Part shown: positions 61,473-64,000 of the stretch, piece after piece
Layout of the letters: each line of letters begins with the position of its first letter
Numbering within the stretch: position 1 is the stretch's first letter
Source: Proteiniphilum propionicum
GTDB taxonomy: Bacteria > Bacteroidota > Bacteroidia > Bacteroidales > Dysgonomonadaceae
Assembly (NCBI RefSeq): GCF_022267555.1
Contig: NZ_CP073586.1
Span: 682,001 to 746,000, forward strand
Direction: 5' to 3'
DNA length: 64,000 nucleotides
Made by a program: the position numbers and the translations under genes
The notes under the pieces: model-generated
What the model saw: the letters and a program-made list of their open reading frames with translations, nothing else
What the model was told of the DNA's origin: nothing
Database searches by the model: none

Positions 61473-63965
61473 ATGCGTCTTTCAGAACTTCAGACAGGAC
61501 AAAAAGCATACATCATAAAAGTAAATGGTAGTGGGGCTTTCAGAAAACGTATTCTCGAAATGGGGTTCGTTCGTGGAGAAGAGGTAAAGTCAATTCTGAA
61601 CGCTCCTTTAAGGGATCCCATCAAATATGAGATCATGGAGTACGATGTTTCATTGCGCCGCAGCGAAGCAGTGATGATAGAAATCTCCATGCTAAAAGAG
61701 GATGTCGGGAACAATGGTTACACCAAAGATGAACTGGCCTTAACAGGAGAGCTACCTTGCAATGGCACAGGGAAGGGGCATAGGAAGCGTCACCGGAGAA
61801 GGGATAACTGCCTGAACAAGAAAAACATCAAGGTTGCCTTGCTGGGAAACCCCAACTCGGGAAAGACCTCCATCTTCAACCTCGCATCGGGCGCTCACGA
61901 ACATGTTGGTAATTACAGTGGTGTAACAATTAATTCCAAGGAGGGGAAATTAAGGCATAACGGATATTCATTTACGCTGGTAGATCTTCCCGGCACCTAT
62001 TCTCTATCTGCATATTCACCTGAAGAGTTATATGCAAGAAAATATCTACTGGATGAGAAGCCTGACGTAATTGTGAATGTGGTGTCAGCTTCTGCGCTGG
62101 AGAGGAATCTCTATCTCACCACCGAACTGATAGATCTGGAAGTCCCCATGGTTATAGCCCTGAACATGTACGACGAACTGGAACAGAGCGGCCGCAAATT
62201 CGATTATGAAAAGTTCTCTTCACTTATCAATATTCCAGTTGTACCTACCGTCGGCAAGAGGGGAGAAGGGATTCCGCAACTGCTTGAGAAGGTTATTGCA
62301 GTACACAATGAGGAGGTACACAATTATGTACAGATCCCCTACGGCAGGGTATTGGAAAAATCGATCAGCATCATGGAGCGTGAAATAAAAAACTGCAATA
62401 TTTCCGGATGGGGAATACCTCAACGGTATATATGCATCAAGATGCTTGAAGGCGACCACGAGGTAGAAAGGCGTACCAGGGAACTCCCCCTGAATGAACA
62501 GATATTTGCACGTAGAGATAAGGAACAAGCATATATCGGGAAACTTCTCCGCGAAGACCCGGAGTCGGCATTCACCAATGCCCGCTATGGCTTTATCGCT
62601 GGTGGGCTGCAGGAAACGCTCACGGAGAAAGGTCAAAAGACAGATAAAACAAAACTGCTAGACTCCATACTTACCCACAGGTATCTTGGCTTCCCACTAT
62701 TCTTTCTCTTTCTCTGGGTCATGTTTGAGGCTACGTTCCGTCTGGGGGGCTATCCAATGGAGTGGATCGAATGGCTGGTGGCCCAACTGGGTAACCTCAT
62801 CAGAAACAATATGGCTGAAGGGCCTCTGAAAGCTTTGATTGTTGATGGTATTATCGGGGGTGTGGGTGGAGTTATCGTGTTTCTTCCCAATATCGTAATA
62901 TTGTACCTCTTTATTGCTTTTATGGAAGATTCTGGTTATATGGCACGTGCAGCCTTTATCATGGATAAGCTTATGCACAAGATAGGGCTGCATGGGAAAT
63001 CGTTTATTCCGTTAATCATGGGATTTGGTTGTAACGTTCCGGCTATCATGGCTACACGTACTATCGAAAGCCGCAGTAGCCGGATGATAACCATGTTCAT
63101 TGTTCCGTTCATGTCGTGTAGCGCCCGCTTACCAGTATATATACTCTTTGTTGGAGCATTTTTCCCTTCCCGGGGCAGCATTGTAATGCTGGGATTGTAT
63201 ATTTTTGGTATTGCGATAGCAGCTCTGACAGCCCGAATGTTCCGGAATACACTGTTCAAAGAGGAAGAGACTCCGTTTGTTATGGAGCTGCCTCCCTACA
63301 GAATGCCGACTAAAAAATCAATTCTCACACATATGTGGGATCGTTCAAGCCAGTATCTCCGTAAAATGGGAGGACCAATTCTCATCGCATCCATCCTGAT
63401 ATGGTTTCTGGGATACTTTCCACAAGACAAGGAGAGAGACAATTTGTTCGACAGAGATATAGTGCAGATAGGTGTACAATATGACAAGAATGAAATCAGC
63501 AGCGACGAGAAAAAGCAGATGACAGCCGTGATTGATCATGCCCGTAACACCTCTCATCAGGAAAACTCATACATAGGAAGGATCGGAAAATTTATTGAGC
63601 CTGTGATGCGTCCCCTTGGGTTTGATTGGAAAATATCAGTCAGCCTGCTTTCAGGGATGGCTGCCAAAGAGATCGTTGTCAGCACAATGGGAGTACTCTA
63701 CACCGGCGATAGTAACAATCAGCATTCGTTGCAGGAGCGGCTGCAAGCAGAAACCTATCCGGGAGGGGCACCAGTTTTCACTAATCTCGTGACCATTGGT
63801 TTTCTCCTTTTCGTGTTGATCTACTTCCCCTGCATTGCCACAATCGTGGCTATTAAGGAAGAGTCTCACTCTTGGAGATGGGCTCTCTTCAGCGTACTTT
63901 ATTCCACCGGCCTGGCGTGGCTTGTTGCCTTTGTGGTGCATCAGGCAGGAAATCTTTTTGTTTAA
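61473..63965 (+). CDS. feoB: Fused FeoA-FeoB ferrous iron transporter
   Basis: The ATG at 61473 (MRLSELQTGQKAYI) is chosen over the TTG at 61443. Residues 1-75 are a FeoA SH3-like domain (KRILEMGFVRGEEV). A short basic linker (GKGHRKRHRRRDNC) leads to the FeoB G domain, with G1 LLGNPNSGKTSIF, G2/G3 VTINSKEG and DLPGTYSLSAYSPEE, and G4 ALNMYDE. The membrane part has the gate motifs GFGCNVPAIMATRTIE and SCSARLPVYILFVGAF and ends with helices around SLLSGMAAKEIVVSTMG. It imports ferrous iron across the inner membrane. The 830-residue fusion is the form found in several Bacteroidetes. Confidence 0.93.
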   Translation: MRLSELQTGQKAYIIKVNGSGAFRKRILEMGFVRGEEVKSILNAPLRDPIKYEIMEYDVSLRRSEAVMIEISMLKEDVGNNGYTKDELALTGELPCNGTGKGHRKRHRRRDNCLNKKNIKVALLGNPNSGKTSIFNLASGAHEHVGNYSGVTINSKEGKLRHNGYSFTLVDLPGTYSLSAYSPEELYARKYLLDEKPDVIVNVVSASALERNLYLTTELIDLEVPMVIALNMYDELEQSGRKFDYEKFSSLINIPVVPTVGKRGEGIPQLLEKVIAVHNEEVHNYVQIPYGRVLEKSISIMEREIKNCNISGWGIPQRYICIKMLEGDHEVERRTRELPLNEQIFARRDKEQAYIGKLLREDPESAFTNARYGFIAGGLQETLTEKGQKTDKTKLLDSILTHRYLGFPLFFLFLWVMFEATFRLGGYPMEWIEWLVAQLGNLIRNNMAEGPLKALIVDGIIGGVGGVIVFLPNIVILYLFIAFMEDSGYMARAAFIMDKLMHKIGLHGKSFIPLIMGFGCNVPAIMATRTIESRSSRMITMFIVPFMSCSARLPVYILFVGAFFPSRGSIVMLGLYIFGIAIAALTARMFRNTLFKEEETPFVMELPPYRMPTKKSILTHMWDRSSQYLRKMGGPILIASILIWFLGYFPQDKERDNLFDRDIVQIGVQYDKNEISSDEKKQMTAVIDHARNTSHQENSYIGRIGKFIEPVMRPLGFDWKISVSLLSGMAAKEIVVSTMGVLYTGDSNNQHSLQERLQAETYPGGAPVFTNLVTIGFLLFVLIYFPCIATIVAIKEESHSWRWALFSVLYSTGLAWLVAFVVHQAGNLFV

Positions 63966-64000
63966 AAATAAGAGTCAGCTCCTAAAACCCAAAATATAAA

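Overview
The window comes from a Bacteroidales chromosome. The evidence is SusC/SusD pairs, a hybrid two-component regulator, Bacteroidetes-type TAnnTTTG promoter boxes, a dedicated serine palmitoyltransferase, many SPII lipoproteins and weak Shine-Dalgarno usage. A Dysgonomonadaceae/Porphyromonadaceae-like member is my guess from gene flavour, not something I could test.

Layout. (1) 1-2.9 kb: two paralogous cell-surface-type lipoproteins, one missing its 5' end, flanking a small outer-membrane barrel. (2) 2.9-6.8 kb: mobile-element graveyard with a broken ISL3-type element, a 112-bp MITE-like element, a broken IS1182-type element with perfect terminal repeats and a 4-bp target duplication, and the 3' scrap of a DUF3037 gene. 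(3) 6.7-21.5 kb: housekeeping and envelope genes: an exported YkfB/YkfC-like murein-peptide pair, an exported isoaspartate methyltransferase, an ECF-sigma operon with a membrane-anchored barrel protein and an LVIVD lipoprotein, guaB, a peroxiredoxin, a DUF6259-like glycosidase, serine palmitoyltransferase, ferritin and a TraB/GumN lipoprotein. (4) 21.6-36.2 kb, all on the minus strand: a dextran-type polysaccharide utilisation locus (PUL) with a DUF6377-type regulator, SusC, SusD, SusE/F-like binding protein, GH66 endo-dextranase, GH31 and a SusB-type GH97. (5) 36.2-38.7 kb: rlmD and a dead GH172 gene. (6) 38.9-59.4 kb: a second PUL with a hybrid two-component regulator, an IS-filled gap, SusC, SusD, an IS4 remnant fused to a truncated SUMF1-like gene, two GH127-type enzymes, and a convergent GH2. 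This gene set suggests an arabinose/galactose-rich plant glycan. (7) 59.4-64 kb: class I fumarase and a fused FeoA-FeoB iron transporter, divergently transcribed.

How they fit together. In the first PUL, SusCD and the binding lipoprotein capture alpha-glucan at the surface, GH66 cuts it, and GH31/GH97 release glucose in the periplasm. The second PUL is likely controlled by the hybrid sensor that lies upstream of it, but insertion sequences have accumulated between regulator and susC and between susD and the enzymes. Several transposases differ from an intact frame by a single base in a homopolymer. I saw no tRNA, rRNA or CRISPR array. No wholly new system is evident. The most curious items are the sigma/anchored-barrel operon, the exported repair methyltransferase with a direct-repeat promoter region, and the modular lipoprotein pair at the left edge.
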